Counted from the first letter of the stretch, positions 19,369 through 28,015 are shown. The stretch: DNA of 64,000 bases from Pseudodesulfovibrio tunisiensis (GCF_022809775.1 NZ_CP094380.1:2095001-2159000), one strand, 5' to 3'. The notes: generated by a model not told the origin, from the sequence alone. A program made the numbers and translations.

Positions 19369-19812
19369 ATGTTACTGCGTTCCTCTAATTTCTGGCTTGC
19401 CGTCGTCTTCATGGGCGTGAGCGTGCTCACCTGGTGCACGGCCTCGGCCTACGATCCCATGGCCGCGCGCTTTCCCAAGCTGCTCGCCGCAGTCTTCGCG
19501 CTCCTTTCCGCCCTGCTCGTGTTCAACACGGTGACGCGGAAAAAGGCCGAGGAAGCCGGAAAACCCTTCCAGCTCGGCGCGTACACGGCTCCGGCCTTCG
19601 TGTGTCTGGGCATCATCGGCTATGCCCTGGCTCTGGATTTCGCCGGATTCATCATTCCTTCGGTCCTCCTGATGCTCTTCGTGGCCTGGGTTCTGGGCTA
19701 CCGCAAGGCAGGCATTCTGCTGGCCGTGTCCCTGGGCTTCGTGCTCGCGGTCTACGCCATATTCGGACTGCTTCTGGACGTGCCCCTGCCCGAACTCTGG
19801 GTAATGGAATAA
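19369..19812 (+). CDS. tctB: TTT transporter small membrane subunit
   Basis: A 147-residue inner-membrane protein with four hydrophobic segments (about residues 7-25, 39-50, 70-110 as two helices, and 117-140), the layout of TctB. It partners TctA and TctC in a proton- or sodium-driven carboxylate importer. TctB sequences are poorly conserved, so the call depends partly on its place between tctC and tctA. GGGAG precedes the ATG. Confidence 0.88.
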   Translation: MLLRSSNFWLAVVFMGVSVLTWCTASAYDPMAARFPKLLAAVFALLSALLVFNTVTRKKAEEAGKPFQLGAYTAPAFVCLGIIGYALALDFAGFIIPSVLLMLFVAWVLGYRKAGILLAVSLGFVLAVYAIFGLLLDVPLPELWVME

Positions 19813-19836
19813 CTCCTCTCCGACTACGAGGTTGAG

Positions 19837-21348
19837 ATGGAACACATACTTCAAGCATTCATGCATCTTGCCGACCCGACAGTCTTTCTGTTTCTGGTCG
19901 GGGGCGTGGCCGTGGGCCTGACCGTCGGCTCCTTTCCGGGTCTGAACGACAGCATTACGCTGGCCGTGCTCGTGCCCATCACCTTTTCCATGAGCCCGGA
20001 CTACGCGTTTCCCCTGCTCGTGGGCATCTACTGCGCGGCCTGCTACGGCGGGTCCATTCCGGCCATTCTCCTGAAAATACCGGGCACGGCGTCCTCCATT
20101 GTCACGGCTCTGGACGGCCATGAAATGGCAAAAAACGGACGCGCAAACGAGGCTCTCGGCATTTCCACCACCAGTTCGGTGTTCGGCGGCATTGTCAGCT
20201 CCATCGTGCTGCTGTTCTTTGCCCCGGTGCTGGCCTCCTATGCCCTGAAGTTCGGTCCGCCCGAATATTTCGCACTGGCCCTGCTCGGCCTGTCCACCGT
20301 GGCAGGCATGTCCGGCGGCAACATGGTCAAGAGCCTGATCGTGTGCGTCATCGGCCTGCTCATCTCCACCGTGGGCATCAGCCCGCTCACCGGATTTCCC
20401 CGGTTCACCTTCGACTCGCCCAACCTGTTCGACGGCGTGCCGTTCATCCCCATGCTCATCGGCCTGTTCGGCGTAACCAGCGTGCTGGAGCTGGCCGAGA
20501 CCATCGGTCGCGAACGGCTGTCCAGCGCACCCAAGCGCGAAAGCGTGCCGGTCTCCGGACGCGTTCTGCCATCCCTGAAGATGGTGAAACGTCTCATGCC
20601 CACATGGCTGACCAGTTCGGCCATCGGCAACGTGATCGGCATCATCCCGGGCGCAGGCATGCTCATGGCCATCTATCTGGCCTATGATCAGGCCGGACGC
20701 CGCAACAAGGACAAGAAGTTCGGCACGGGCGTGCCCGAGGGCGTGGCCGCTCCCGAGGCCGCGAACAACGCGGTGGTTGCCAGCTCCATGGTGCCCCTGC
20801 TCTCGCTGGGCGTGCCCGGCAACTCCACGTCCGCCCTGTTCCTCGGCGCGCTCCTGATTCAGGGCCTGCGCCCCGGGCCGTCCCTGTTCACCGAAACCCC
20901 GGACATCGCCTACCTCATCGTGGTGAGCTTTCTGGTGGCGAACATCGTGATGGGCCCCATGGGCATCTTCCTGGGCCGTTCCCTGTCCAAGCTGATCTTC
21001 AAGCTGCCCAAGGAACTGCTCGGCGCCATGATTTCCATTCTGTGCCTGACCGGCTCCTACGCCGTGGGCAACAGTGTCTTCTGCGTATGGGTGGCCCTTG
21101 CCTTCGGCGTTCTGGGCTACCTGTTCAACAAGTTCAACCTGCCGCATTCCCCGCTGATCCTGGCCATCGTGCTCGGCGCCATGATGGAACGCGGACTGTA
21201 CCAGAGCCTCGTGCTGTCGGACGGCTCCTACTCCATCTTCGTGGAGCGCCCCATCAGCCTGATCCTGCTCATCGGCACGGTCATGTTCATTCTGACCCCG
21301 CTCTTCAAGGCGATCATCAAGCGCAGAAAGCAGGCAGCAGGAGCGTAA
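19837..21348 (+). CDS. tctA: TTT transporter large membrane subunit
   Basis: A 503-residue polytopic membrane protein forming the translocation channel of the TTT carboxylate transporter. Diagnostic TctA segments are SFPGLNDSITLAVLVPITF, YGGSIPAILLKIPGTASS and its second-half counterpart around APEAANNAVVASSMVPLLSL and GVPGNSTSALFLGALLIQG. Spacing to tctB is 24 bases and to the next gene four bases, so it is cotranscribed with the enzymes that presumably act on the imported compound. Confidence 0.96.
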   Translation: MEHILQAFMHLADPTVFLFLVGGVAVGLTVGSFPGLNDSITLAVLVPITFSMSPDYAFPLLVGIYCAACYGGSIPAILLKIPGTASSIVTALDGHEMAKNGRANEALGISTTSSVFGGIVSSIVLLFFAPVLASYALKFGPPEYFALALLGLSTVAGMSGGNMVKSLIVCVIGLLISTVGISPLTGFPRFTFDSPNLFDGVPFIPMLIGLFGVTSVLELAETIGRERLSSAPKRESVPVSGRVLPSLKMVKRLMPTWLTSSAIGNVIGIIPGAGMLMAIYLAYDQAGRRNKDKKFGTGVPEGVAAPEAANNAVVASSMVPLLSLGVPGNSTSALFLGALLIQGLRPGPSLFTETPDIAYLIVVSFLVANIVMGPMGIFLGRSLSKLIFKLPKELLGAMISILCLTGSYAVGNSVFCVWVALAFGVLGYLFNKFNLPHSPLILAIVLGAMMERGLYQSLVLSDGSYSIFVERPISLILLIGTVMFILTPLFKAIIKRRKQAAGA

Positions 21349-21352
21349 TTCC

Positions 21353-22738
21353 ATGACCTACGCACAACAGCTTGCCCGGTTCATCACCGAACTGTCGGTG
21401 GAGGACCTTTCCGAGGCCACGCGCCTCAAGACGTCGCATTGTCTCATCGACTACATGGCGGCCGTGTGGAACGCCCAGGGCCATGAACTGGCCCGGACGT
21501 ACACCACGCTCGCCCGGACCCTTGCCGGTACAGGCGAGGCCGCGCCGGGAACTGCCCCTTCCGGCATGGCCACGGTCATCGGTCAGGGTCGCGACCTCCC
21601 CGTGTTCTGGGCCGCGTTTGCCAACGCGGCCCAGGGCCACGTCACCGAGGTGGACGACGGACACCGTCAGTCCATCATGCACATAGGCACCGTGGTCATC
21701 CCGGTGGCACTGGCACTGGCCCAGTCCCGGGGACTGGACGGCAGGGCCATCGTGGAATCCGTGATCTGCGGCTATGAACTGGCCATCCGCGCCGGGGAAT
21801 GCTTCGGACCGGAACACTATGCCGTCTTCCACACCACGGCCACAGCCGGGACCTTTGGTGCGGCAGCCGCCGCTGCCAAGGCCCTTGGTCTGGACGCGGA
21901 ACGCACGGCATGGGCGCTCGGTCACGCCGGAACGCAGGCTGCGGGCCTGTGGGAATTCCTGCGCGACAAGGCCGTGGACGCCAAGCCCCTGCACCCGGCC
22001 AAGGCAGCCCAGAACGGCCTGCTCGCCGCTCTCCTTGCCGAAGCCGGAATCCGCAATGCCTCGGCCATCTTCGAGGGCAGACAGGGGTTCTGCGCAGCCA
22101 CGTCGAAAAATCCGCAGTACCACTACCTGACCGATGGTCTGGGCGAGCGGTACAAGGTCGACGAGGCCAACTTCAAGGGCTACCCCACCTGTGGTCAGAC
22201 CCACAGCATGCTCGACGCCCTGACACGAATCATGCGCGAGCACCACATCACGGCAAAGGACGTGGCATCCGTGGAAGCGCTGGTCTACGACCGCGCCGTG
22301 GACGTGGCGGGCATCACGGATCCGGCCACGCTGGAACAGGCCAAGTTCTCCAACCCCTTCTGCATGGCGTTCCTGCTCACCCACGGTTCCCTGACCTTCG
22401 AAAACATGGTCCCGGAATGCGTGCACGATCCCGAGGTGCGGGAACTCATGGCCCGGGTCACGCTGACCCGCGACGAGGAAATGAACGCGGGCTTCCCGGC
22501 CGCACGGCCCTGCCGTGTCAAGGTGACGCTCAAGTCCGGAGAAATCCTGAGTGCGGACAACAGATTCCGCAGGGGCGACCCGGAAAACCCCATGAACACC
22601 GACGACATGCTGGACAAGTTCGCCCAGCTCACCCGCAAGGTTCTGGACGACGACCAGCGAAAGGCCGTCACGGACTGGTGCCTGAACGTTCCGAACGAAC
22701 AGGCCGTTGCCCCGGAAATTCTCACCCTCAGCAAATAA
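21353..22738 (+). CDS. MmgE/PrpD family protein
   Basis: A 461-residue member of the family that includes 2-methylcitrate dehydratase, cis-aconitate decarboxylase and the epimerases of iminodisuccinate and ethylenediamine-disuccinate. Visible family features are the N-terminal helix with SHCLIDYMAAVWN, FANAAQGHVTEVDDGHRQS with the conserved histidine-acid pair, AGTFGAAAAAAKALGLD, and KPLHPAKAAQNGLLAALLA. Starting four bases after tctA, it is tightly linked to the transporter. Together with the lyase that follows it resembles the epimerase-lyase pairs used to break down aminopolycarboxylic acids; that role is inferred, not shown. Confidence 0.88.
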   Translation: MTYAQQLARFITELSVEDLSEATRLKTSHCLIDYMAAVWNAQGHELARTYTTLARTLAGTGEAAPGTAPSGMATVIGQGRDLPVFWAAFANAAQGHVTEVDDGHRQSIMHIGTVVIPVALALAQSRGLDGRAIVESVICGYELAIRAGECFGPEHYAVFHTTATAGTFGAAAAAAKALGLDAERTAWALGHAGTQAAGLWEFLRDKAVDAKPLHPAKAAQNGLLAALLAEAGIRNASAIFEGRQGFCAATSKNPQYHYLTDGLGERYKVDEANFKGYPTCGQTHSMLDALTRIMREHHITAKDVASVEALVYDRAVDVAGITDPATLEQAKFSNPFCMAFLLTHGSLTFENMVPECVHDPEVRELMARVTLTRDEEMNAGFPAARPCRVKVTLKSGEILSADNRFRRGDPENPMNTDDMLDKFAQLTRKVLDDDQRKAVTDWCLNVPNEQAVAPEILTLSK

Positions 22739-22751
22739 TCAGGAGTACGTC

Positions 22752-24131
22752 ATGGCTCATATCATTGATTCCGAATTCTACTGCAATGGTTGGGGAACCC
22801 CTGAAATGCGCGCCGTGTTCGACGACCGCCGCCGCTACCAGCGCTGGCTGGACATCGAGGTCGTACTGGCCGAAGTGCAGGCCGAACTGGGCGTGATCCC
22901 GGCCGAAGCCGCCAGGGAGATCAAGGCCAAGGCCAAGATCGAGGAACTGGACATCGACATGATCAAGGACGGCCTTGCCAAGACCGGCCATTCCCTCGTG
23001 CCCCTGCTCAAGGCAGTGCAGGTCCGCTGCGCCGACAATCTGGGCGAACACATCCACTACGGTCCCACCACGCAGGACATCGAGGACACCGGCGGCGTGC
23101 TCGAAATGAAGGAAGCCTCCAAGATTCTGTTCCGCGACCTGCTGCGCATGGAAAAGGCCCTGAACGAGCTGGCCGCGAAGTACAAGGACTTCCCCATGAC
23201 CGGCCGCACCCACAACCAGCACGGCCTGCCCATCACCCTCGGCCTGAAGTTCGCCAACTGGTCCGCCGAGCTGCGCCGCGATCTGGAACGCATCAAGTCC
23301 ATGCCGCCCCGCGTTTTTCTGGGCATGCTGCACGGCGGCACCGGCACCATGGCCGGACTGGGCGAACAGGCCTACCCCATCGCGGAAAAGGTCATGGAGC
23401 GTCTGGGCATCGGCCTGCCTCCGTCCGGCTGGGGCAGCGCACGCGACATCGTGGCCGAGTATCAGGTGGTCCTCGGCATGGTTGCGGGCACTGTCGGCCG
23501 CATCGCCAATGAAATCTTCCAGCTCGCCCGCACCGAGATTCAGGAATTCAAGGAACCGCTGGGCGAACACTACGTGGGCAGCAGCACCATGCCCCACAAG
23601 CGCAATCCCGAGGTCACGGAATTCTGCGTGGCCATGTGCCGCGTGGTCATGAACAATGCGCCTCTGGCCCTGCAGTCCATGATTGCCGAGCACGAGCGCG
23701 ACACCCGCAGCTGGCGTCTGGACTGGCACTCCATTCCCGAGTCCAGCATCATGCTGCACAAGGCGATCACCGCCCTGCTCACCATCGTGGAAGGTCTGGA
23801 AATCGACGAACAGCGCATCACCGACAACCTGAACATGCTCGAAGGCATGCTCTTCTCCGAAGCGCTCATGTTCCATCTGGGCAAGAAGGTGGGCAAGCAG
23901 ACCGCGCACCACCTCATCCGCGACGCCATTCTGGGTGCAACCCAGTCCGGCAAATGCTTCCGCGAACTCCTGCTGGCCGACGAAACCATCGCCGCCAACA
24001 TCTCGGAAGCCGAACTGGATTCCATCATGGACTACTCCAAGCACGTGGGCCAGTCCGCACGTCAGGTCGCGCACGTGAAGGAAACCGCTGAAAGACTGGG
24101 CGCAACGGATCAGGATTTCCTGAGTTGTTGA
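22752..24131 (+). CDS. Fumarase/aspartase superfamily lyase (adenylosuccinate lyase-like)
   Basis: A 459-residue enzyme of the superfamily that eliminates fumarate or related acids from C-N or C-O bonds. The signature loop GSSTMPHKRN is at residues 276-285, and TGRTHNQHGLPITLG carries the catalytic histidine region. The start at 22752 has AGGAGT upstream. The PurB-like architecture suggests a C-N lyase, but its place behind a carboxylate importer and an MmgE/PrpD protein argues against purine synthesis. Plausible products are fumarate plus an amino acid; the true substrate needs biochemistry. Confidence 0.85.
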   Translation: MAHIIDSEFYCNGWGTPEMRAVFDDRRRYQRWLDIEVVLAEVQAELGVIPAEAAREIKAKAKIEELDIDMIKDGLAKTGHSLVPLLKAVQVRCADNLGEHIHYGPTTQDIEDTGGVLEMKEASKILFRDLLRMEKALNELAAKYKDFPMTGRTHNQHGLPITLGLKFANWSAELRRDLERIKSMPPRVFLGMLHGGTGTMAGLGEQAYPIAEKVMERLGIGLPPSGWGSARDIVAEYQVVLGMVAGTVGRIANEIFQLARTEIQEFKEPLGEHYVGSSTMPHKRNPEVTEFCVAMCRVVMNNAPLALQSMIAEHERDTRSWRLDWHSIPESSIMLHKAITALLTIVEGLEIDEQRITDNLNMLEGMLFSEALMFHLGKKVGKQTAHHLIRDAILGATQSGKCFRELLLADETIAANISEAELDSIMDYSKHVGQSARQVAHVKETAERLGATDQDFLSC

Positions 24132-24167
24132 TTCTCCAATAATTTCCAACAGACCGCTGAAAATACG

Positions 24168-24194
24168 GGCTGTTCCCGAATGACGGGAACAGCC
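24168..24194 (+). terminator. Perfect 11-bp stem before the desulfidase-like gene
   Basis: GGCTGTTCCCG and CGGGAACAGCC pair exactly around AATGA, with no T-run after. It is probably an RNA-stability or processing stem within the operon. Confidence 0.55.
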
Positions 24195-24210
24195 TGACAA
24201 GGATATCATC

Positions 24211-25506
24211 ATGGATTTGCATCTGTTCTTCCAAAACGAAGTCAAGCCCGCCATGGGCTGCACCGAACCCGTTGCCGTTGCCCTCGCCACTGCCGAGGCC
24301 GCCACTCACCTGAAGGGTGAACCCGAAGCCATCGAACTTGTTCTTTCCCTGAACATCTTCAAGAACGGCAAGGACGTGGGCATCCCGGGCACCGGCGGAC
24401 TGCGCGGCAACCGCGTGGCAGCCGCGCTTGGTGCACTGGCCGGAGACGCTTCCAAGGGCCTCATGGTCATGGAAAACGTCACCCCGGAGGATACGGCCCG
24501 GGCCAAGGCCATGGTGGATGCGGACAAGGTTTCGGTCAGCGTGGATCCGAACGCGCCCGGCGTGTCCGTTGTCGCCACCCTGCGCAACGCATCCGGTGAA
24601 GTGAAGGTCGCAGTGCGTACCCGCCATGACAACATCAGCGAAGTCGTGGTCGACGGCAAAACCGTTGTCGAGCCCAATCCCGAGGATCTGGGCAAGGTCG
24701 CGCCAACTCCGGACTATCTGGAAGAACTCAAGTCCATGGGCATTGCCGATCTCTGGGAACTGGCCGGCTCCCTTGACGACGAGCTTGAAGCCTTCATGCT
24801 CAAGGGCGTGGAAATGAACATGGGCATGGCCGAACAGGGGCTGGACGGCGGAAACTGGGGCCTGAGCGTTGGCCTGACCATCAAGTCGCACAGCCAGCAG
24901 GACGATCTGCTCAGCCGCATCAAGGGATTTGCCGGAGCCGCCACCGACGTGCGCATGTCCGGTGCGCCCCGCGCCGTCATGTCCAGTGCGGGCAGCGGCA
25001 ATCACGGCATCACCGCGGTCATTCCCGTGGCAGTCGTGGCCCGGGACAAGGGACTTTCCGACCGCGAACTGGCCGAGGCCGTGGCCCTGAGCCATCTGGT
25101 CACGGGCTATGTCAAGGCCTACACCGGCCGTCTGACCCCGATCTGCGGCTGCTCCGTGGCCGCCGGAGCCGGCGCTGCCGCCGGACTGGTCCGCGCCCTT
25201 GGCGGCGACATGGATCAGGCCCAGCACGCCGTGGCCTGCCTGCTCTCCTCGCTCATGGGCATGCTCTGCGACGGCGCCAAGGGCTCCTGCGGGCTCAAGG
25301 TGTCCGCAGCCGCAGGCGAGGCCTATGCCTCCGCACTCATGGCGCTGGACAGAAAGGGCGTGCAGGATACGGAAGGTCTGGTCTCCCCGGACCTCAAGTC
25401 CACCTGCGCCGCGCTCGGCGATCTGTGCACCAAGGCTTTTGCCCATGTTGATGAAGTTATGGTAGAGCTCATGCAACATCAACACGAGGCGCAATCCATC
25501 CGATAA
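24211..25506 (+). CDS. L-cysteine desulfidase / serine dehydratase-like iron-sulfur protein (UPF0597)
   Basis: A 431-residue protein of the UPF0597/CyuA (YhaM) family. Relatives use a [4Fe-4S] cluster to break L-cysteine into pyruvate, ammonia and sulfide, passing through 2-aminoacrylate. Candidate cluster cysteines are present: Cys17 in AMGCTEP, Cys312 and Cys314 in PICGCSVAAGAG, and Cys353 and Cys360 in LCDGAKGSC. ACAAGGA precedes the ATG. It belongs to the regulator-RidA-TTT operon, and RidA is well matched to its expected aminoacrylate product. Serine or another beta-substituted amino acid could be the real substrate. Confidence 0.88.
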   Translation: MDLHLFFQNEVKPAMGCTEPVAVALATAEAATHLKGEPEAIELVLSLNIFKNGKDVGIPGTGGLRGNRVAAALGALAGDASKGLMVMENVTPEDTARAKAMVDADKVSVSVDPNAPGVSVVATLRNASGEVKVAVRTRHDNISEVVVDGKTVVEPNPEDLGKVAPTPDYLEELKSMGIADLWELAGSLDDELEAFMLKGVEMNMGMAEQGLDGGNWGLSVGLTIKSHSQQDDLLSRIKGFAGAATDVRMSGAPRAVMSSAGSGNHGITAVIPVAVVARDKGLSDRELAEAVALSHLVTGYVKAYTGRLTPICGCSVAAGAGAAAGLVRALGGDMDQAQHAVACLLSSLMGMLCDGAKGSCGLKVSAAAGEAYASALMALDRKGVQDTEGLVSPDLKSTCAALGDLCTKAFAHVDEVMVELMQHQHEAQSIR

Positions 25507-25541
25507 CGTACCTCCATGACTACCGGTTGATTGACCGGGCT

Positions 25542-25571
25542 GCCGGGGCGCGGTTTGCCGCGCGCCCCGGC
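25542..25571 (+). terminator. GC-rich stem before the DUF1847 gene
   Basis: GCCGGGGCGCG and CGCGCCCCGGC pair around TTTGCCG with no T-run. It is likely an intra-operon stem rather than a strong terminator. Confidence 0.5.
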
Positions 25572-25609
25572 CTGTCCGGCCAGCTCGTCTCGCATTCCAG
25601 GAGGAAACC

Positions 25610-26302
25610 ATGGCAAAAGCATCCACTGCTCCCGACTGTGCGGCCTGTCCCTTTGACTGGTCCGAACGCGCCTGCCGCAAACCCGGCGGAAAAGGCCCGG
25701 CCAACTGTCCCTCCCTTGCGGAAAAGAAACTGGCGGACCAGGCTCTTGAAGCCACCAAGGGCGATGATCTGAAATTCGCCTGCAACGCCTCGCTTCAGGA
25801 GGCCTCCGGCTACGGCAACCGCGAACAGGGCTATGCCCACGTGGTCCCGCTCAAGCCCCGCATCGTGGAAACCATCGAATTTGCCCGGCGCATGGGCTAC
25901 AAACGGCTCGGACTCGTCTTCTGCGTGGGACTGCGCAAGGAAGCCGGGGTCGTGCACGACATTCTGGCCACCAACGGTTTCGAGGTGGTCTCCGTGGTGT
26001 GCAAGGCCGGACGTGCGCCCAAGGCCGAAATCGGCATCGACCGCAAGCATCAGGTCGATCCCACCGTGGAACGGGAAACCATGTGCAACCCGGTCTTTCA
26101 GGCCCTGCTCTGCAACAAGTACGAAACCGAACTGAACGTGCTGGTCGGCCTGTGCGTGGGGCACGACTCCCTGTTCATCAAGCATGCGGAAGCGCCCGTA
26201 ACCGTGCTCGCGGTCAAGGACCGGCTGCTGGGCCACAACCCGCTAGCCGCGATCTACAACCACGACAGCTACTGGCGCAGCCTCAAGCATCCGGTCGAAT
26301 GA
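25610..26302 (+). CDS. DUF1847 cysteine-rich, probable metal-binding protein
   Basis: A 230-residue protein of the DUF1847 family. The N-terminus has a cysteine cluster (DCAACPFDWSERACRKPGG and then NCPSLAEKK) suited to an iron-sulfur cluster or metal, followed by an alpha/beta domain with further cysteines (LVFCVGLRKEAG, VVCKAG, MCNP, LCNKY, LCVGHD). No signal peptide or membrane segment is seen. AGGAGG precedes the ATG. It ends the catabolic gene string, ahead of a UUCG-looped terminator. The function is unknown; an accessory role for the iron-sulfur lyase is possible but speculative. Confidence 0.82.
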   Translation: MAKASTAPDCAACPFDWSERACRKPGGKGPANCPSLAEKKLADQALEATKGDDLKFACNASLQEASGYGNREQGYAHVVPLKPRIVETIEFARRMGYKRLGLVFCVGLRKEAGVVHDILATNGFEVVSVVCKAGRAPKAEIGIDRKHQVDPTVERETMCNPVFQALLCNKYETELNVLVGLCVGHDSLFIKHAEAPVTVLAVKDRLLGHNPLAAIYNHDSYWRSLKHPVE

Positions 26303-26356
26303 TCTTCTCCCCTTCCTCTCGGGCGCGCGGCAACAGACGCGCCCTTGCAACGGCCC

Positions 26357-26390
26357 GGGGGCCGGGACTTCGGTTCCGGCCCCCGGCGCT
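26357..26390 (+). terminator. Terminator with UUCG tetraloop
   Basis: GGGGGCCGGGAC-TTCG-GTTCCGGCCCCC is a 12-bp stem with one G-T pair and the very stable TTCG loop, followed by GGCGCTTTTGG. It marks the likely end of the catabolic operon. Confidence 0.75.
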
Positions 26391-26509
26391 TTTGGACCCT
26401 CGAACAAAAACCCGCCAGAAAAGTATGAATTAGGTCCGCGCAAAGTGTTGCGTTCTGCGGCGTTTGTGCATCTTGCGATGGCCCTTGTTTTGGGATAAGC
26501 CATCCTGTC

Positions 26510-26863
26510 ATGCATGAAATGTCGATCGTTCAAAGCATCTTGTCCATCCTGCGCGAGGAAATGGTCAAATACGATGGCAAGAAGCTGAAAAAAGTGGTGA
26601 TCACCAATGGCGCACTTGCCGGCGTGGTCACCGAGGCACTGGAATTCGCCTGGGAGGCCCTGACCCTCGAAGGCGATTTCAAGGGTTCCGCCATCGAGGT
26701 CAAGGAAATCCCCCTCAAGGTCGCGTGCGGCGAATGTGGCGAAATCTTTTTTCCCTCACACACGAAATGCATGCCCTGCCCGAAATGCGAGGCCCTGCTC
26801 GGCCACAACGTGTTGGAAGGCAAGGAGCTGCTCATCGACAGTATTGAAATCGACGACGAATGA
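26510..26863 (+). CDS. hypA: Hydrogenase nickel chaperone HypA
   Basis: A 117-residue protein that delivers nickel to NiFe-hydrogenase with HypB. It starts MHE, where His2 is the nickel ligand, and has a zinc ribbon from two pairs of cysteines (CGECGEIFF and CPKCEALLG). Size is typical. hypB follows after 23 bases. The other maturation genes hypCDEF and the hydrogenase itself are not in the window. Confidence 0.95.
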   Translation: MHEMSIVQSILSILREEMVKYDGKKLKKVVITNGALAGVVTEALEFAWEALTLEGDFKGSAIEVKEIPLKVACGECGEIFFPSHTKCMPCPKCEALLGHNVLEGKELLIDSIEIDDE

Positions 26864-26886
26864 GTCGATACCCAAAGGAGAAGCCC

Positions 26887-27546
26887 ATGTCCCAAGAAGT
26901 CACCATTGTCCGCAATGTACTTGAGGCCAATGACAGACTGGCCGAAGAACTGCGGAACAAGTTCCGCGTTCGCAAGATTCTCTGCCTCAACCTGATGAGC
27001 TCGCCCGGCGCGGGCAAGACCACCCTGCTGGAACGCACCCTGAGCGATCTGCGGGACGAATTCAAGATGGCCGTCATCGAAGGCGACCTTCAGACCGACA
27101 ACGACGCCCAGCGCGTGGCCGCCACTGGCGCGCAGGCCGTGCAGATCAATACCGAAGGCGGCTGCCACCTGGATTCCGGCATGGTGCTGGACGCCATCAA
27201 GTCGCTGGACCTCGACAATCTGGACATCCTGTTCGTGGAAAACGTGGGCAATCTGGTCTGCCCGGCCGAGTTCGACGTGGGCGAAGACCACAAGATCACC
27301 CTGCTTTCCGTGACCGAGGGCGACGACAAGCCCGAAAAGTATCCCCTCATGTTCCACATCTCTTCCGTGATGCTGCTGAACAAGGTGGACCTGCTCCCCT
27401 ATGTGGACTTCAACATGGACAACGCCAAGGCGCACGCCACCAAGCTGAATGCGGACATTCAGGTCATGCCCGTTTCCGCGCGCAACGGCGAGGGTCTGGA
27501 CGTCTGGTACGACTGGCTCCGCAAGGCCCGTGCCGCCAAACTCTAG
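26887..27546 (+). CDS. hypB: Hydrogenase nickel incorporation GTPase HypB
   Basis: A 219-residue SIMIBI-class GTPase that drives nickel transfer from HypA to hydrogenase. The P-loop SPGAGKTT is at residues 39-46, followed by EGDLQTDNDA and the base-recognition region LLNKVDLLPY. It lacks both the N-terminal CxxCGC nickel site and the histidine-rich stretch of some HypBs, so nickel storage is unlikely. AAAGGAG precedes the ATG at 26887, which I prefer over an upstream in-frame ATG overlapping hypA. A strong terminator follows. Confidence 0.95.
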   Translation: MSQEVTIVRNVLEANDRLAEELRNKFRVRKILCLNLMSSPGAGKTTLLERTLSDLRDEFKMAVIEGDLQTDNDAQRVAATGAQAVQINTEGGCHLDSGMVLDAIKSLDLDNLDILFVENVGNLVCPAEFDVGEDHKITLLSVTEGDDKPEKYPLMFHISSVMLLNKVDLLPYVDFNMDNAKAHATKLNADIQVMPVSARNGEGLDVWYDWLRKARAAKL

Positions 27547-27573
27547 TCCGCGACACGCAGATCGAATCAAAAG

Positions 27574-27608
27574 AAACGCCCCTCCCGATCCGGGAAGGGC
27601 GTTTTTCT
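27574..27608 (+). terminator. Rho-independent terminator after hypB
   Basis: AAACGCCCCTCCCG and CGGGAAGGGCGTTT pair around ATC and run into TTTTTC. It ends the hypAB transcript. Confidence 0.9.
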
Positions 27609-27623
27609 TTTCACCAGTATATC

Positions 27624-27750
27624 TTCATGCTGTTCGGAAAGGGTGAGGTGCAAGGCGCAAAAAAAGTTCACGGCCGACGCGTATTCCCATACGCGAGGAT
27701 CTGAATTTTTCGCAGTGACGCCGCAATCGTGCCTTTATGGACAGCATGAA
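27624..27750. repeat. Dispersed palindromic element, type 2, copy 1
   Basis: A 127-base palindromic element whose core (GGTGAGGTGCAAGGCGC, GGCCGACGCG, ATTTTTCGCAG) matches that at 53698-53820. Outer arms TTCATGCTGT and ACAGCATGAA pair; the central stem is CGCGTAT-TCCC-ATACGCG. In the other copy both the outer arms and one base pair of the centre are different but still paired. It lies between the hypB terminator and a minus-strand terminator. Confidence 0.75.
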
Positions 27751-27781
27751 AAAGGCCGGGAGACTAGCAAGTCACCCGGCC
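27749..27781 (-). terminator. Minus-strand terminator of the small gene
   Basis: GGCCGGG-A-GACT and AGTC-A-CCCGGCC pair around AGCA. Read on the minus strand it is followed by TTTTTC, so it terminates transcription from 28015 leftward. It abuts the palindromic repeat. Confidence 0.8.
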
Positions 27782-27814
27782 GGTTGTCCGTTTGTGCCGA
27801 CCCTCTCGGCCCGA

Positions 27815-28015
27815 CTATGCCTCACCGAGGTCTCCGGAGACAGCCTGAATCAGGTTGCCCTTGGCATTGTAGGTGCCGGTCGATTCGACCTTGACCAGCG
27901 TCTTGGCCATGTCCGGATTCTCGAAAACCTGCCGCTGGAGCCTGGCCTTGCGGATGGCCTTCATCTGATCGGCCATTTCCACGGGCTTGTTTGCGGGAAA
28001 ATTTCCTACTTCCAT
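27815..28015 (-). CDS. Small hypothetical protein, 66 residues
   Basis: A short soluble protein of unknown function, mostly helical and rich in charged and polar residues (MADQMKAIRKARLQRQVFEN in the middle), without cysteines or a signal peptide. It is very likely real: a near-perfect ribosome site, AAGGAGG, lies six bases before the ATG and its own terminator follows the stop. I do not recognise a family. The 119 bases upstream to the next gene show no clear promoter. Confidence 0.65.
   Translation of the reverse strand: MEVGNFPANKPVEMADQMKAIRKARLQRQVFENPDMAKTLVKVESTGTYNAKGNLIQAVSGDLGEA

Noticed and set aside
22752..24131. Calling the lyase purB
   Set aside because: Motifs fit, but the gene sits in a transporter-led catabolic operon with an MmgE/PrpD gene, so a purine role is less likely.
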